From Coffea arabica (lineage: Eukaryota; Streptophyta; Magnoliopsida; Gentianales; Rubiaceae), in the NCBI RefSeq assembly GCF_036785885.1, contig NC_092312.1:22772001-22836000 (forward strand): 64,000 bases of DNA, in the 5' to 3' direction. Below the pieces are notes generated by a model. It did not search any database. It was not told where the DNA came from and was given only the letters and a program-made list of their open reading frames with translations. This document shows, piece after piece, positions 37,301 to 49,943 of this stretch. The position numbers were made by a program, and so were the translations under genes. The stretch's first letter is position 1. Every line of letters begins with the position of its first letter.

Positions 37301-40300
37301 GCTAATACAATTAGGCTCTTAATTGCTGGTACGCAAGCTGGTGGTTTGATTGGACTGAATGGTCTAAATATTGAGAAACTAAGGAACTCCTCTGGAGCTT
37401 CTATTACGGTTCTTGCTCAAAGTCAGTTACCTTTATGTGCATCTGCTCATGAGTCTGATCGAGTGGTGCAGGTAAAAACCAAGTTATTGTGTTGATTTAG
37501 TTGAAACTTGAAGTGTCATAATGTGAAATTAATCTTGCTAGAGTGCAAATGACATATTGTCTTCTTCTTCTCTTTGACATCTTTTTTTTCAGTTCAAAAT
37601 GATGGTCACTAGTCAGACGAAAGTCTGTTTTTGAACATAATGAGGGAAATGTAATTTTAGTTTCTTGGTTTGTTTTGAGGAAATAGAACTAATGATTGTT
37701 TGCCCATGGTGGCTTGTGGCTTCATTTGACTGCCTATATGAGATGATGTTGAGATGTCTAATTTTACCTGATCTGCAAACCAAGGGATATTTCTGCAGAA
37801 ATTGTACAAGTCAATACAAGAAGCCAGAGTTTTAGGGAAAATGATTGCGCGTCATTTGCTTGTTTTCTGTTGAATTTTGAATTTTGCTCCATTACATGTC
37901 AAATGTAGGTTTCTGGAGACATTGATACAGTCCTGAAGGCTGTTGTGGAGATTGGATGTCAACTGAGGTATATTACAGCTTTGGTTAATTCCGATCAATT
38001 TATCGTCTCACTTTCTTACTTCATACTTATATGTAAAAATTGTTCAGGGATAATCCACCTAAACAAGTAATTTCCATCAATCCATCCTATACTCCCGGCT
38101 TCAATCGCCAACCTCATCAATACGTTGATCCAGCTTCAGGTTGCCTAATCTTTTTTGTATTTATATAAAAACTGCTGCATTCTGCTGCTGTATGCAATGT
38201 TAATATTTTTCTCATAACGGCATGATCTTTAGGACAACCACTCTTGCAGCTGAATATGTAAATCTGGAGATTATGGTTCCTGAATCAATGGTTGGAGGCT
38301 TAATTGGACGGTGTGGTTCCAACATTTCAAGAATCAGGACTGAGTCAGGAGCAACTATTAAGGTATGTTGGCTCTCTCTGTCATCTCTTTTCTTGTATGC
38401 AAGAGGTCAACTTTTGATTACTGCTTGAATCTGCTGTATTTGTATCTTGAGGGCTGTCATTTATTTGCACTAGTATCTGAGTTTCATTACACCTTACAAA
38501 TTAGTGATGTTCAAGCTTCCTGCACGTGGATTAATTTATTTTTTCAAGTGTAGGACTCCCACCTCTGTGGATTTGGTGAATTTGAACTCTATCTCCTCTT
38601 CAGATGTGTTAATGAAATGTTATGCGTGTGATACTTGTGATAGAATAGTTGTATACTTTGGGCTTTCAGACCATGTTCAAGTGTGGATCTGAAATCTCCT
38701 TCTGCTGTACTTTTTGCTTTGGCAGGTTTATGGTGCAAAGGGTGAACAAACTCAAAGGCAAATTCATTTGGGTGGTAGTGCTCAACAGGTGAACATTGCT
38801 CGTCTGTGATATAAGTTTCTGGTTTTTACAGTACTAAGAAAAACAACATCCACCATCCATTCTATGCCCCCTCTCTCCCCCCAAAAACCAAAAAACAAAA
38901 AAAAAAGCATCAATAAGGGCTATTTGTGCTTTTTTTGTGGACTGATGTATGAGAATCCATCTTGAAACCTTGTGAAGCAGTGAAATAAATTACCCATGAG
39001 AATACAGAAATTTAGTTTGTTAACCCTCTATCAAAATCTATAAGTTGTTAAGCTGTACTAATTGCTGATCCATGTAATCTGATTGAGAGTTGATACCAAC
39101 TACAGGGGTAGTTCAATGATTTTTATTTTTCTCTCAAAATATTGTTGTATTTGAAATAGCGAATTTACTTGGATTGATTTAGAAGTCTCTCACTATCTAA
39201 TTTCTACTCCTCACAGGTTAGCCTAGCAAAGCAGAGAATTGATGAATATGTTTATTCCCAGTTGATGCTACAATCCGGTGTACAGCCATCAATGTAATTT
39301 TTATTTTTGTTTCGTGTAGTCTTCACTTTATCATTTATTTGGGGCCTTCTGGACCTGCAATTGAAATTGGAATCTCTCTTAGATTGACCGTACATCTAAC
39401 AAGGATGTATGTTTTGTGTTGTCTTGTGTGATGCAGACCTGCTGTGTCCAACACATTGTTCCAAGCAAATAGTTATCTCCAAGCAAATACTTTATTGCAA
39501 GGTTATGGACACAATAGTGGACTTTATATAAGCAGGTTAATGTCCTAAAACTCTATGCTAGGACTTGCATGCGCATGCTTTTTGTTCCTTTATGTGTGTG
39601 GTTTTTTTAAGTGTGGGCAAGTTTGTAGCTTAACAAGCATAAGCACTTGTGTTCACTTTGTATGGAACTGCAGGCAGGTACCTTGTATTGCAGTGAATAT
39701 CTATGCTTGTAGACCTAACAATCTCTAATTGTCAAAATTCGTCGTGTCTTGGTGGCAACTGTTGTCACTGTAGGATCTAGGGAAGGCAGATGACTGTTGG
39801 TTCTATTGTCAATATTCAATATTACTATACACATGGGTAGAGTTTGAAAGAAAAATTTTGTTAACAATACCTTTTGGATTTATGATTTCTGTGAGGCTTA
39901 TATGAGAGTTTTTCAGATATGATTTCGCCAATCTTTCCTAGCAAGCTAGTTTTCTGTACCTGTGCATGATGCTAGCTTTCGATTGCTTTGGGGCAAGCTT
40001 TTTTTGGCTTAATTATAAAAATTAAAGTCATTGCCAATTGTCTCCTAAAATTTTTTTATGCTGATTTTCAGGACAACTATGTGTAGTTTTTTTCCTGAAT
40101 TAGAAAGGAACTGAGCATATCTTCTGATGATTCAATTTAGAACATTCATGAAAGCTTTCCATGTGTTGAGAAGTCAAAGCTAAATCTTCCTATCCTCAAT
40201 TTCTGTTTTCATACATGAGATTCCAGATCTATATTGTCTTGAACTTACTACCTGTGCTTTTGGAAACTAGAAAATGCTCACTCACTCTATGGTTTTGCAG

Positions 40301-40409
40301 TAATCCTGGAACGGCTATGATGCCATCTCACGCTCCAGTATATCCATCAACCACTGCAGACCAGGCGGCTGCTTACTATGGACAGTCATTCCAGGCACCG
40401 CCAATATAA
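34385..40409 (+). CDS. Triple KH-domain RNA-binding protein (poly(rC)-binding-like), ten coding exons
   Basis: A predicted single-strand RNA-binding protein of 442 residues, of the plant PCBP/hnRNP-K-like class that includes FLK, PEPPER and RCF3. Exons: 34385-34777, 36521-36622, 37250-37471, 37909-37967, 38048-38139, 38250-38362, 38726-38788, 39217-39293, 39437-39535, 40301-40409. All junctions are GT-AG and keep frame (1329 bp). An Ala/Pro-rich N-terminus (residues 20-50) precedes a basic stretch with KRPRED. KH1 (about 90-165) has the GXXG loop GRVG at 107-110, KH2 (about 180-258) has GLNG at 200-203, and KH3 (about 290-362) has GRCG at 309-312. All three loops are intact. The C-terminus is Gln/Tyr/Pro-rich and ends AAYYGQSFQAPPI. 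Exon 6 uses the acceptor TTGCAG at 38244-38249, not the upstream TTTAG, because only that keeps frame and yields AEYVNLEIMV. Likely role is post-transcriptional control (splicing, stability, flowering or stress), inferred from the class. Confidence 0.9.
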
Positions 40410-41346
40410 GTCCAAAGTGGCGGCGGCGTTAAGTTAGGGACGAGATAACCAGTGTACAAACTTGTGGACTATTGTAGTGTGAACTTATTCGTTATACTGT
40501 AATTTTGTAATCTTGTGGTTTGTCTCAAAAGACACGCTTATTAGTGTTTTTTTTTATCTTTTTGATTATTTTCTGCCCCACCCAAAGTTGTCCTTTTCCT
40601 GTTATTGGAGATAATAAAAGTTTCAAGTGAATTTTAAAGGTGCAATTTTGTAGTGCCTTCTCATATATATGCATGTTAATTTTGTCTGGTATGAGCTAAG
40701 CAGTGTTTATTTTCACCTTTGCCCTCTCTATTTGTGTTGTCCCTTCTCTATTCCTTTTGATTACTTTTGACGTGATATGGAACCCGGTTGGTCGCGCAGA
40801 TTCATTAGGTGACTAGGTCGGTGAAGTGGATAGAATTGATCTCTTTTTTGAGGGGAAAAATGATAGGGTTTGCTATATTCATCAGGTGATATACAACCTG
40901 GTTGGCAAAAGCATTGAGATTGTACGGATTTAGTTCATATGCTTATGTGACGTTTGATTTCTGGAAATTACATTGCCTTTGATGTCAATACAGGATAACA
41001 AAGCCCAACAGTAAAACTTGTTCATTGTTTTAATAATTTTGTTTTTATAGATGCTAATACACAGCCTGAAATCCAAATATCCTGATACTGACATTTTGAT
41101 CTTCAAAACAAGTAGTAGTTCATAGAGAAATTTAATTGTTACATAATATCATTCTGAATTTTGGGCTAGTCCTCATCTCCTTGACACGTTGCAGCTTGCC
41201 AAGGGAGAAAGACCTATAGCCCAGGCTAAATTTGATCTCAAGGAAGAATTTTTTTTGAAAAAAAAATTTATATAATGACTTCCATTGTACAGTCAATGAT
41301 GTACCAGCAATCTACAGAATATAAAAACTATACCCTACAAATAAGC
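40410..41346. other. Shared 3' region of two convergent genes
   Basis: Holds the 3' UTR of the KH gene (a candidate poly(A) signal AATAAA at about 40612) and, from the other side, that of the AATF-like gene. No other feature seen. Confidence 0.6.
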
Positions 41347-44300
41347 CTATACTGCAGGCCTCTGAGTTTTTAGCCCAAACAAGTTCTCAAACAATTTAGG
41401 GGCCATGGGGGGAATGTCCGCTGGTAGGGGAGCCATAAAATTGACAAGCTTTTCATGGACGTTATACCTGCACATAGATATCTGAAACTTGATCCAAAAT
41501 GAAAAACAACTACAGTTGGCGCTCATCAAGGTGATACAGAATAAATAGTAAATGCTGGCAACTCAACAAGCTAACCAGCTGGGTAACTTACCGAATCTTA
41601 CGACTTTTTGAGGCGCGTCGATCAACAATTTTTCTTTTCTTAGCCTGTAGCCTTCTTACAGCATAAAATGCCGCCTCTGTTTCATGATAAAATACATTAC
41701 CTCAGCTGGTATTTATATATTAGGTTACTAAACAAGAAGTTTCAAAAGGTAAAAGAAAAGCGTTCTCAAAACTTTTAGGGACAATTTGTCTATGCTTGGC
41801 AAACCAGTACTAGACATAGGAGTCCAACAGGCAAGTTTTGGGCTATCTCGGAAATGTATCGATTTCTAGAGATTCACGACTTTGAATAACCAAATGTAAT
41901 ATTTTCTATTGGAGTAAAACATTTCCCACACAGATAACAGTAACTATCTTGGCATGCCCTTCACAAAATGCAGAACAAGGATAACAAGCGTACAAAGACA
42001 ATTATTGGAAAAAAAAAAATACACGATAAAAAGAATCCTTCTGTTTGCTGATATACGATATACTAGAAAGTTTACCTGATGAATTTGGGTCCACTGTCTC
42101 AAAGAACTCCTTCAACAGTTGCTGATAGAAGTCAGAGTCATCCAGCAATTCAGGGTCACCACCTGTGCTTATAACCTGATGAGAGTTAAAAGATTAGACC
42201 TAACAAAATGCAGTATCATACGTGCTTTAGATTACCCTATATAGCACTCTAGGCATCTGTGAGGGAACAGGAACATCAATTATTTCAGACTAGCAGAGTA
42301 AGGTGGAACCATGTAGAGCTCTACTCCAGCAAAAAAATAAATGAGCAATTGCTGTAACATTAGCTTTTGACATCGCATATCAAGCAATACATTCTGCAAC
42401 CCCATGATGCTTCCAAACATATGTTTGGGTCACATTCATTAATGTCAAGGAATAATAGTCCAAACAATTTGAGATATCACGAAGAGAAGTGATAAAAGGT
42501 TTAAACGGTTTACAAAAGCAGGTAACTTGAATTTTAAGCATGTATCCAGCAGTTTTCAACAACCTGATTCCACTGAAAAACCATTTTGTATATACAGCAG
42601 AATGAACTTATACCAACAAATTTCTTCATTATTTCGGTAAATTACACATAAATGCCATGGTTTCACCATTGTCACATGACCCCCTAACATTTCAAAATAT
42701 CCATTTCACCCCATATACTTCCATGTGAAGTGAAAACTTGACGGAAAATAGCGTCTATAATGTCGTTAGTTGAAATACCAGTATTTCCCTTAAGTATTAA
42801 ATCGAACAACGGTCTGACCACCTTGCACAAAACTATGGGACAATATATGGATAAATGCTAAAACCATAAGGGGGTAAAGTAGACATTCATGCAAACTATA
42901 AGGGGGTTAAGTGAATATTATGATTCAGTCATACATTTTTGGACTGCATTTGGTTCAATATCTGTAACCTGTGGTGCTTTCTGTCCATTTTCCACTTACA
43001 TAAAACTACAAGGGGTTATATGGCTATTTTGAAACCTCCCCCCCCTGGGGGTGGGGGATGAGGTAGCATTATGTAAAACCACGGGGTTACATGTAATTTA
43101 TCTTCATTATTTTAATCAAACAAGTTGAAGCTTAATCCTAGGTTAAAATAACCACAGAAACCAAGTCAGCAGAGCCAGGTGATACCTCTGGCTGATTATG
43201 AACAGTAGAACCCAGAACCTGTAAGAGACGAGCAAAGAACTAGTTTATAATTCCAACATACTATATTGCAAAGCAGATAAAGAGCAGATTCAGAAGCTAA
43301 TCATTGCAATTGGGAAACCAAATATTACATTTCCAAATTGAGCAACTGCCGATCTATCCTGTTGCATTCCCTTGATCATTTTACTTGGATCCCTCATATA
43401 CAGAGCCACTTGTTCACTAATGTTCTGCAAAAATCAACATGATCACTCTAACTGGCTATGCTTTTAGCTGCATCATGGCACATTATACAAGAACTTGGAC
43501 TAAACCTGGTTGAACGCGTGTAACCTCCCTTTGAAAGAGGCAGCTCCACTTGTCACCTGGGTCTTCCTCTGCCATTTATCTATCGATTTGTTCCTAAAAG
43601 AAGCCATCCTGCATTATCGAACACAAGTAAGATATCAATCGACACCAATGGGCAACTTATGAGTAAAAATGCTCAAGTCTAAAACAATAGTACAGTTATT
43701 TACACGGAGAAGAATATATGTGTGCAGAAAATACAAGCAACCATATGTACTTCATAGTTTGGAGAATGGAAATAATTGCCAATATTGCAGGACTTACATG
43801 GATCAACAAAATTACATTACATCAAATTGCAGAAAAGAAGAAGCATCTCAATCAACAGATCAATAATTCCATGCCATTTAAGTAAATTAAGTAATGTGCC
43901 AGATCCATCTTTCTCCTCAGACTTCAAAAGAAAGTAGAGTTGCATTTAATATCACCATGCGTATGCACAAAATCATGATAAATAGATCCCAATAAAAGGG
44001 GAAAATTTTTGCTACTCCCTAATAATCTACCCGGAAGTTAGCTTGTTTGAAAAAAAAAAAAAAACTTCCAAAAGCAGCTATCAAATGATACAAGCTTCAA
44101 TTTTTTGCAGTGAAATATTAGGGCCTGAATTTCTTTTGCTCGATGAAGAATATAATCTGGACTTCAAGACTCCCATGCCATTATTGTACACTTGCAGGTT
44201 ATAAACATTTTTTACAGGGGTAATCTTGTAGGTCTGGTTTACCTAAAGAACACATAGATTTCTCTCTCAAAGTGAATATGCTAATGATATGTGTATGAAA

Positions 44301-46997
44301 CCAAGCGAGGAGGCCTTCTATATTAGTTAAAGTACCTCAGCTGCATCTCAGAGATCCGCAACCATTCTTCATCACCTTCCGCATTTGAGTTTCCTGAAGC
44401 TTCTAGATAATTAGAATTCTTAGCAGAGCCGGCTGTGGAGGAGAAAATTTTAGCCATCAAATATGCATATATCAGGATCCATTCAAGAAAATAAATTAGA
44501 TTAAACAAATCAATAAACAGACTCAAACCAAAGTACACGCTTAATGGGATTACTGTGTTGTGCTTATAATGGAATACAAGAACTTTTCTGAGCAAGGGGT
44601 GGAACCATGTACAATCAGAAGAAACTTCATTACCCAGATCCGAAAACTAGAACGGTAAGAGTTGCCAAAAACCATATTTTATTAACCTCGGGCAACTGGA
44701 CAACATACCTAGTGGCAGGCAAAGAAAACTCACATTGTGCTTCAGAAATACAGTATTAGCATCTTACATACCAAAAGGTGCTAAAAAGTACCAGATTAAA
44801 CACCAAAAGTGACTAACTTATTCCCCATTACTGACTAAGGTCCGAGATTGAACAGCCAAAGAAAAAAAAAAGGAAAACCTCCCATAGTCCCACATTGGCC
44901 TAAATCACTGGAAAATAACTTATTGTACCTTCTGCAGACTGAGCAATAGTAGGATTCTTGTCTAGCAGTACCTGTTTAAAACACATGGACTATTTGGTCA
45001 GAACAAGGAATTGATAATTTCAAAGAAATCCAGTGCTGTTGCGTCTCATTAACATTGCTATACCAAAAAGCTTTGTCAGAGTTGCTACGTTCAGAAGTGA
45101 GAAAAAATTTTTACCATACTGTTACCTCCTGTAACTCGAGAATAGAGTCTAATGTTTTTTGCGATGAAGTGATTAGATCCGAATATGCTTCATTAACCCC
45201 AGTTTCCAAGCTACAAAAAGAGGACTTGATTGGCTCCTACATCATAGAGGAATTCTTCATTAGTGCATGTATTTCCACACATGAAGAGATACAAGGGCGT
45301 ATAATTCAAGTTAAACTAAACCTGTGGAAGCCTGTTGGAATATGAAAATGCCTTTTGCAACAAAAATCTAAATTCCAGAGTCTTGTCCCAAAGAGCCTTC
45401 ACAGAAAGAAGACATGTAAATCGCAGACAATTATAATAACTTAAAAATAAACACAATCTATGAAAGCTATATGAAAGTGAGGTTACAAGAAAATGACATT
45501 CACTTAAATCAAAGGGTGAAAAGATAAGATTGCTTGATGGCTATAACATACAAGCAAAACAACTTCATACCTTCTGATTTTTCACTGCACGACCTATTAG
45601 AAGATCCTCATCCTTATGGCGCTTTAGGTTCTTTAAAACATCTCTGTGCAATTAATAGAAAAAGAACTGAATACAGTTAAAAGGTAAATAGATTAACAGG
45701 AAGCTGTAAGCAATAAAAACTTTTATTAACATCCTTTTTTTAAATTGGCTAATTTTTTCACAAGTAAAATGGCTGACTTTCTTTAAGCATGTAACAAGAT
45801 TGAAAAATATTGTGTTTGGATGGGAATTATTTGCCAAAAAATTATTTTCTTGCATCGCAAACACATTTTCCAACACACCTTTTTATTTTCCCAATGACCT
45901 TTTTATCTCACATACATCACATTGCAAAAAGTGCTACAGCAATTATTCCAAATACTAATATTTCAAATAATCTCCTATCCAAACACGCATTGTTTCTCTT
46001 CAAAAGTGCCATTTAGCAATGCTTAGAAGCACAATACACACATGATCAGCAGCATACACACACAGATAAATCCAGTATGGCAACATCTAGTCAGCAGTTA
46101 GCAGCTCAAAAATAAAAATGGCATGTCAAATACATTAAAAATTGTTAACGAATAAATCCGTACATTAGCTACGTAGCACTAACTGCTAGATGAATCTTCA
46201 CAAGATGGAAAGACTTGCGTATATCATGAATGAGAACAAACCTGTATGCTTAGTTATTTCTAAAAGCCTTCCTTGCTTACCATTCCATTTAATCCCTAAA
46301 TTCATAACTTCAAAAATGTTCACGAGTTCAACAACTAACAAATCCTGGATTGACAATAAAACCACAAGTTCATTTAAGGTTTTAAATATTGACATGCAGC
46401 TCCAAAAAATATACAAACTTAGCAAAACTGAGACCAATCCAATTCCAATATATCCACACAGACACATGGGGTGCATTTCCACTCATAATTATGTAAACAA
46501 TACACAGGCACATAAGCATAAAAGATGCTTTGTTTGAAAATAAAGAGGATCTTACTGCTCCGCATGTTGAAGCTCCATATATTCTTTCTCTAGCTGTGCC
46601 ATCTCCTCATCCTTTTGTTCATTGATTCCCTCTTTCCCCTCTTCTTCTTCTTCTTCTTCATCATCATCATCATCCTCTTCATCTCCATCTCCATCTTCAT
46701 CATGACTCTCTTCTTTTCCTTCCCAACCATTCTCATCGCTATCATAGTCATCACTATGGCCCTAAATATAACAGAGAGTCAATCATTCAACCATAAAAGA
46801 ACAATAAAGCAAAATTTCATCCCCCTAAGAATCCACATAAGAAACTAACAAAAAGAAAAAAAGGCAAGAAATCAAATGAAACTAACATCAGGTAACACAT
46901 CATTCTCCATGGTGTCCCTGTCTTCATCAAATTCAGATCCACTATGGCTCTCACTCTCTTCTTCTGTTGTTCGCCGTCTCTTCAAATGCTTCCCCAT
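41347..46997 (-). CDS. AATF: AATF/Bfr2-like ribosome-biogenesis protein (TRAUB domain), thirteen coding exons
   Basis: Predicted nucleolar factor of 417 residues; AATF/Che-1 in animals and Bfr2 in yeast act in small-subunit pre-rRNA processing. Exons, minus strand: 46997-46887, 46761-46556, 45643-45571, 45396-45322, 45236-45126, 44971-44929, 44432-44336, 43608-43506, 43424-43329, 43218-43186, 42175-42076, 41676-41592, 41467-41347 (1254 bp, every junction GT-AG and in frame). The N-terminus MGKHLKRRRTTEEESESHSG is followed by long Asp/Glu runs (about residues 57-80) coded by GAT/GAA microsatellite. The AATF core has DVLKNLKRHKDEDLL, ALWDKTLEFRFLLQKAFS and LPQEP. The C-terminal half has DEEWLRISEMQLR, SFRNKSIDKWQRKTQV and ISEQV. 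The TRAUB end has DSDFYQQLLKEFFE, KKRKIVDRRASKSRKIRYNV and PPMAPKLFENLFGL. The start is set by an in-frame stop just upstream. A 463-bp MULE-like insertion lies in the intron between 43186 and 42175. Confidence 0.92.
42635..43100. mobile_element. Non-autonomous MULE-like element inside an AATF intron
   Basis: Ends TAAATTACACATAAATGCCA and (reverse complement of right end) TAAATTACATGTAACCCCGT align over about 75 bp as inverted repeats. The flanks carry TCTTCATTATTT on both sides (42623-42634 and 43101-43112), a 12-bp direct repeat, slightly longer than usual for MULEs. There is no coding capacity. It sits wholly within an intron and leaves both splice sites intact. Confidence 0.68.
45811..45987. 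mobile_element. MITE, TGTTTGGAT-type family (copy 3)
   Basis: It starts GTGTTTGGATGGGAATTA and ends CTCCTATCCAAACACGC, with the family core CTCACATACATCACATTGC then AAAAAGTGCTACAGCAATTA. It lies in the AATF intron between exons 46761-46556 and 45643-45571. Confidence 0.72.
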
Positions 46998-47008
46998 CTC
47001 CTTAAAAT

Positions 47009-47735
47009 CCTAAATGCCCAAACACCAAACCACAAAAAAAACAACAACAACAACAACAAACATTAGTTTTGTGGATGCGACATGATTAACAGCAGGTCAA
47101 GCAAAGGCGCGGAAAAAAAAAGTGATAAATTAATATGATTTTGTTCTCACTTCATAAAATTCACTACGAAGTACCAGCCCAATTTCTCTTTTGCATCTGA
47201 TGCAAAGGTGACAAGGCCTAATCTAATTATTTAAAACAAGGGGGAAACACACACGCACACTCTTCACCAGGAATAACGCCTGAATATAAAGGAAAAGAAG
47301 TATTCAAAGACGAGCGCTTTGAATTAAAACGGACCATTTTTGGACAATCTCAAGAGAACCAAAACCTGATCGTGACTAGTAACCTTAATTTGACCTAGAA
47401 AGTAGATAGTCTGGACATTTTAGCAAAGCCCTTTTTATTTTTCTATATATTTTAAACCAAAATAGTTGGAAACTGGCAGCTTAATCCCCTCCCCCCACCC
47501 CAGCCTCCTTTGGTTAAAGAGGGGGTGCTGATCATAGGACAGCTTACTGAAGCTGCCGGAATACCTGGGAACGAAGGGCGTTGATGAAGACTGGGAAGAA
47601 GTTAATCTGTTTAGAGCTCTGCGTAGCAGAAAAGTAGCTGGATAAGGCTGAGACAGGTGGCCGTGGCAGCGGACGGAGACTGTGGGGTGTAAGGGTCTCC
47701 CCAGACCACACCGGGTTTCAGAGGTTTAGGGCTTA
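47009..47735 (-). other. Predicted non-coding 5' UTR exon and first intron of the AATF-like gene
   Basis: A donor at 47564-47563 (TTCCCAG then GTATTCC) and an acceptor at 47011-47010 (GCATTTAG then GATTTTAAGGAG) would splice an exon of about 47565-47730 onto the first coding exon, 12 bases before the ATG. The exon is GC-richer than its surroundings and has no in-frame start codon. Transcript evidence would be needed to fix its 5' end. Confidence 0.55.
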
Positions 47736-47918
47736 AGGAATTTTGGAAAAAAAAAAAAAAGAATTTACGGAATAAATGAATCCATAAATAAAACAAACTC
47801 ACAATTACAAACGGACGAGTGAAACTGCTTGTCCAACTTTAAGCCCATCTGATGACCCATAGTCATGAAAGAATTAAATCAAGGAGCAGCAAAGAAACGT
47901 GGGCCTACTGTGTGGGCT
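47723..47918 (-). promoter_or_regulatory. AATF promoter: telo-box-like and site II (TGGGCY) motifs
   Basis: CCCTAAACC on the minus strand lies at 47723-47731. TGGGCT (minus strand) is at 47842-47847. TGGGCC and TGGGCT on the plus strand are at 47900-47905 and 47913-47918. This motif pair is the known signature of plant ribosomal-protein and ribosome-biogenesis promoters (telo-box plus TCP-bound site II), which fits the AATF identity. Binding is inferred. Confidence 0.55.
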
Positions 47919-49663
47919 TTGAGGCCTCGTGGATTTAAGGCTTATTTTACCTTTGAAGAAGGCCTTGAGCAAATGAAAGTGGCACACTTACACTTAATTA
48001 GGATCCACGACGGAATTAGAAACCTATTTAATTTAATTGTATAAACTCTCCAAATATTTTATGATAAAAAAATCTTTCCTTCAATTATCTTACAAGGAAT
48101 AAGGGTTGTTTTTCCTCTCATTCTTGCAGCCAATTATTGTTTATTGTTGCATTATTTGCACACACGGGTAGTAGTAGCAAGCGCGCGTTCTGATTAAAGA
48201 TTATTTGGAACATTTTCATATGTAGTATCACACTTTCTTTTTTGTGATGTCATATACGTACTCTATGTGTAAAGATGGTGAAAAAACTTGTTTTGCAGAT
48301 AGTCTGCATGCATGCAGTATTGCTTCGATAATTCTTCAACTCATTCCATTTCTCTGATCTGGTGCAAATGTAATTGCCGTTTAGTCCCTTCCAGCTCTTG
48401 GTCTTTGGGTTGTAGCCCAAGTTTGGACGGGGGTTTAGTCGCGAAACCCTCTTTCTTAGTGTGCACCGAGTTTTAGCTAGAAGTTCTAAACTATTCGCCA
48501 TGCCAACTCTTTACGTCGCATGTGTTAGTAGGGTGCAAACAAATCACTTAATCTGAGTAGTTCGAGAAATCAAGCTCGAATCTAATATGTGAAATTTGAA
48601 AGCTACGTATATGTGTGTGTGTGTATATATATATATATATTAGTATGTTCAATTGAACTCGAATTACATTCGTGTTGCACGAGTTCGAGTTCAAACTCAA
48701 GGCGAGACAAATTTGATCTTGAATTTGAATTCGACTTTCAAATGCTCGATCTTGAGAGCAAATCTAACTTTTTTAAGTCGAGTCGATCTCACTGCTCGAA
48801 TTCGACTCAACTCGATTCCATCTCCGTGTGGCACTAATCTCCAGTCCAAAATGAAATTTCTAGTACCAGAAGGTGGCTCAAAAATTATTTTTTTTTTGAA
48901 GAATAAATAAAGAAATGGACAAAAATATTCTAGTACCAAAGATTCGAGGATTAATATTTCTATATACTAACAATGTATACATTTTCACTCATTTGCATTT
49001 GAATTTCAAATCCAAATTTTGCATGCCTAACATACATCCAATCGCGATAGCGTGTTGTACATTGACAGTTTATGTAATATTAACTCAAGCCTTTTAACTC
49101 TTTAATTGTGCTCAAGCTTAAGTCACATGGACAATACTACCAAAAGTTGAGGCAGCCGAATCATACCATGTATTTCTGAAATTGTAACTTTGTCAAGTGC
49201 GATCTTGAAATCACATGATCATACAAGTGGGTCACATCTTTTAACAAAAATGCATGATTAGTTGAGCATTAACAACACAATTTTTAATAATACCCGTACG
49301 TGCAACAAAAATGATTATGTGTTTATCCTATTATAAAGCTGTTTCCTAAGCAGCAATGCTTAATTTTAATCAAATCGAATGCATGATGACTGCACGTGCA
49401 CCTCCTTTAGAATCTCCTCATTTGACGGCCTGCATTGCTGGAACTCCATCGATGTTCGTAGAGCTGCGCGGTAACTGCTACGGGGTTTCGCTACACCTCC
49501 AACCGAATGATTGGACTCAAAAAAAAAAAAAGAATAAAAGGAGCTGAAGATTGAAGAATGGATCTAAAAGCTTGACCCTGGGATGCGCACGTGTGACCGG
49601 ATGCTGTTGCCGGGTCAGCACGTGCAATCCACCTTGCAATCTTGATATCAATGCACGCGTCAC
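47919..49663. other. Intergenic DNA
   Basis: A compound (TG)n(TA)n tract is at about 48606-48640. A TCGA/CTCGAATTCGACTC-rich patch at 48655-48830 looks like repeat-derived sequence with no definable ends. No gene recognised. Confidence 0.55.
48606..48640. repeat. (TG)n(TA)n compound microsatellite
   Basis: A TG run passes directly into a TA run. Confidence 0.9.
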
Positions 49664-49807
49664 ATGAACAGGGAATGTTGGAGGACGTTTCCTTTCTCTA
49701 TCTTTTTTTCTTTTTCTTTTGAAACATTATCCGACGTGTAACGTCAGCTCAGCTCAAACCAGTTTAAACCGTTAATTCCACTTTACAATTGTAATGTACA
49801 AAAATAA

Positions 49808-49943
49808 GGTCATGTTTGTACTGTATTTTTCTGAATTTTTTTTTTATAAAAAAATTATTGTAACGATTTAATATATTTGAGGTAAAAAAAGTGATTAAAA
49901 AATATATTTACGAAAAACGTAACAAATTTTCTTTTCCAAACAA
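49808..49943. mobile_element. MITE, TGTTTGGAT-type family, opposite orientation (copy 4)
   Basis: It runs from CATGTTTGTACTGTATTTT to TTTTCCAAACAAGG. The interior AAGTGATTAAAAAATATATT is shared with the copy at 61913-62214. Confidence 0.5.

Noticed and set aside
47545..47560. TGAAGCTGCCGG resembling the start of miR167
   Set aside because: Only a dozen bases match, there is no complementary arm nearby, and it lies beside the AATF splice donor.
47566..47802. Coding continuation of the AATF 5' exon upstream of MGKHLK
   Set aside because: The joined frame stays open through the 5' exon but contains no ATG and hits TGA near its 5' end, so it is treated as 5' UTR.
48653..48910. Frames and TCGA-rich wording at 48.65-48.85 kb
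   Set aside because: Looks like repeat-derived simple wording; no domain and no element ends could be fixed.
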